Shown one piece after another: positions 61,801 through 64,000 of a DNA stretch of 64,000 nt. Numbering within the stretch: the stretch's first letter is position 1; every line of letters starts with the position of its first letter. The notes under the pieces were generated by a model. That model worked only from the letters and a program-made list of their open reading frames with translations, was not told the DNA's origin and did no database searches. Origin of the DNA: Datura wrightii (Eukaryota; Streptophyta; Magnoliopsida; Solanales; Solanaceae); assembly GCA_035772735.1 (NCBI GenBank), contig JASDFA010000002.1, forward strand, positions 1,302,001 through 1,366,000, in the 5' to 3' direction. Position numbers and translations under genes: made by a program.

Positions 61801-64000
61801 AAGCGCCCTATCACTTTATTTGATCGGCATCACTATTTCTCGCGTAAATGAGAATTTATGATTTTCGCGATTTTCAGTGTATGTTAGCCCACGGATTTCT
61901 CGAGATTTGATTGATCGTCTCCGTTCTGCCCAAAATTTTGGCTGTGCGCAGCCTAAAAGGCCTGGTGACGAGAGTCCTATCATTTCATTTGATCGGAATC
62001 ACTATTTTCTGAATAAATGAAAATTTACGATATTTGCGATTTTCGATGTATGTTAGCGCACTGATTTCTCAAGATTTGATTGACCGTCTCTGTTCGGCCC
62101 CAAATTTTAGCTATGAGCAGCCTGCAGGGCCTGCTGACGAGCACCTTATCATTTCATTTGATCGGCATCACTATTTTTTGCATAAATGAGAATTTACGAT
62201 TTTCGGAATTTTCGGTGTATGTTAGACTACGAATTTCTCGAGATTTGATTGACCGTCTCCGTTTGGCCCCAAATTTTTGTTGTACGCAGCCTACAAGGCC
62301 TGGTGTCGAGAGCCCTATCATTTTGTTTGATCAGCATCACTATTTTTCGCATAAATGAAAAATTATTATTTTCGCAATTTTTGGTGTATGTTAGCCCACA
62401 GATTTCTCGAGATTTGAATGACCGCCTTCGTTCGGCCCCAAATTTTTTCTTTGCGAAGCCTACAAGGCCTGCTGACGGGCGCCCTATCACTTTATTTTAT
62501 CGGCATAACTATTTTTCGCATAAATGAGAATTTACGATTTTTGCGATTTTCGGTGTATGTTAGCCCACGAATTTCTCGAAATTTGATTGACCGTCTCCGT
62601 TTGGCCCCAAATTTTGGCTGTGCGCAGCCTACAACGCCTTGTGACGATAGCCCTATCATTTCGTTTGATCAGCATCACTATTTTTCGCATAAATGAGAAT
62701 TTACAATTTTTGCGATTTTCGGTGTATGTTAGCCCGCGAATTTCTCGAGATTTGATTGACCGCCTCAGTTCGGCCCAAAATTTTGGCTGTGCGCAGCCTG
62801 CGGGGTCTAGTGACGGGCTCCCTAACATTTCATTTGATTGGCATCACTATTTTTCGCATAAATGAGAATTTACGATTTTCGCGATTTTTGGTGTATGTTA
62901 GCCCACGGTTTTCTGGAGATTTGATCTACCGTCTCCGTTTGGCCTCAAATTTTTGCTGTGCGCAGCCTACAAGGCCTGGTGATGGGCGCCCTATCACTTT
63001 ATTTGATCGGCATAACTATTTTTCTCATAAATTAGAATTTACGATTTTCACGATTTTCGATGTATGTTAGCCTACGGATTTCTCGAGATTTCATTGACTG
63101 TCTACGTTCGGCCCCAAATTTTTGCTGTGAGTAGCCTGCGGGGCCCGGTGACGAGCGCTCTATCATTTCATTTGATCGGCATGACTATTTTTCGCATAAA
63201 TGAGAATTTACGATTTTTTTGATTTTCGGTGTATGTTAGCCCGCAGATTTCTCGAGATTTGAATGACCGCCTCCGTTCGGCCCCAAATCTTTTCTTTGTG
63301 AAGCCTACAAGGCCTGATGACGGGAGCCCTATCACTTTATTGGATCGGCATAACTATTTTTCGAATAAATGAGAATTTACGATTTTCGCGATTTTCGGTG
63401 TATGTTAGCCCACAGATTTCTCGAGATTTGATTGACCGCCTCCATTTTGTCCCAAATATTGGTTGTGCGCAGCCTACAAGGCCTTGTGGAGAGCGCCCTA
63501 TCATTTCATTTGATCGGCATCACTATTTTTCGCACAAATGAGAATTTATAATTTTCGCGATTATCGGTGTATGTTAACCCACGAATTTCTGGAGATTTGA
63601 TCGACCATCTCCGTTATGCCCCAAATTTTTGCTGTGCGCAGCCTACAAGGCCTGGTGATTGGCGCTCTATCACTTTATTTAATCGGCATAACTATTTTTC
63701 TCATAAATGAGAATATATGATTTTCGGCGTATGTTAGCCCACGGGTTTCTCGAGATTTGATTGACCGTCTCTGTTCGGCCCAAAATTTTGGTTGTGCGCA
63801 GCCTACGGGGCCTGGTGACGGGTGCCCTATCATTTCATTTGATCGGCATCAATATTTTTCGCATAAATGAGAATTTACGATTTTCGTGATTTTCGGTGTA
63901 TGTTAGCCCACGGATTTCTGGAGATTTGATCGACCGTCTCCGTTCGGCGCCAAATTTTGGCTTTGCGCTGCCTACAAGGCCAGGTGACGGGCGCCCTATC
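61801..64000 (+). repeat. 169-bp satellite array, block 4, continuing past the right edge
   Basis: The period is very regular here: equivalent positions fall at 62,080, 62,249, 62,418, 62,587 and 62,756, exactly 169 bp apart. The array has no end within the window. Confidence 0.95.

Noticed and set aside
42506..64000. Dozens of open frames of 60-146 codons on both strands, many with similar sequences
   Set aside because: They repeat with the 169-bp monomer, which shifts frame each unit (169 is one more than a multiple of three), occur on both strands and have no start or codon-use logic. They are products of the satellite.
42506..64000. Regular repeats that could suggest a CRISPR array
   Set aside because: Units are 169 bp long, tandem without spacers, in a eukaryotic genome.

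Overview
The window is plant nuclear DNA, almost certainly from a member of the nightshade family (Solanaceae). The evidence is intron-containing plant genes (cyclin T, a type II phosphatidylinositol 4-kinase gamma, a CYP98A-like P450), RTE-type LINE copies ending in the (ACA)n/(TTG)n tail familiar from Solanaceae genomes, and several plant LTR and hAT-type elements. Species was not determined.

Layout. (1) 1-12.86 kb: a direct segmental duplicate ('copy 1') carrying cyclin T exons 3-7 on the + strand; its first coding exon is not in the window. Intron 3 of this copy holds a decayed RTE LINE. (2) 12.9-26.4 kb: single-copy and transposon-rich spacer with a frameshifted CYP98A remnant (- strand), a hAT-type MITE with a perfect 8-bp target duplication, an intact-looking PI4K gamma gene (- strand), and a solo LTR with an internally deleted copia-type element nested in it. 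(3) 26.4-40.8 kb: a complete cyclin T gene ('copy 2', + strand, six coding exons joining in frame to 625 codons), whose 7.9-kb second intron contains the left half of the second duplicate. (4) 41.4-42.5 kb: about seven diverged ~180-bp tandem repeats in the gene's 3' flank. (5) 42.5-64 kb: a continuous array of a 169-bp satellite (about 115-120 monomers), interrupted by one LTR-like insertion and by two paralogous non-satellite islands; the array runs off the right edge.

How the parts relate. Cyclin T is the regulatory subunit of P-TEFb-type CDKC kinases, which phosphorylate the RNA polymerase II C-terminal domain. Both copies have the same exon sizes and splice sites, and differ in the last exon by a 12-bp in-frame unit. 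The ~180-bp repeats beside copy 2 and the 169-bp satellite share matching motifs in the same order, which suggests they are one family: the repeats would be either an eroded array edge or the seed from which the array grew. Copy 1 carries only about one such repeat and then stops, so it probably derives from the copy-2 locus, breaking inside the repeat.

The many short open frames inside the satellite are artefacts of a period that is not a multiple of three. No tRNA, rRNA or CRISPR feature was seen.
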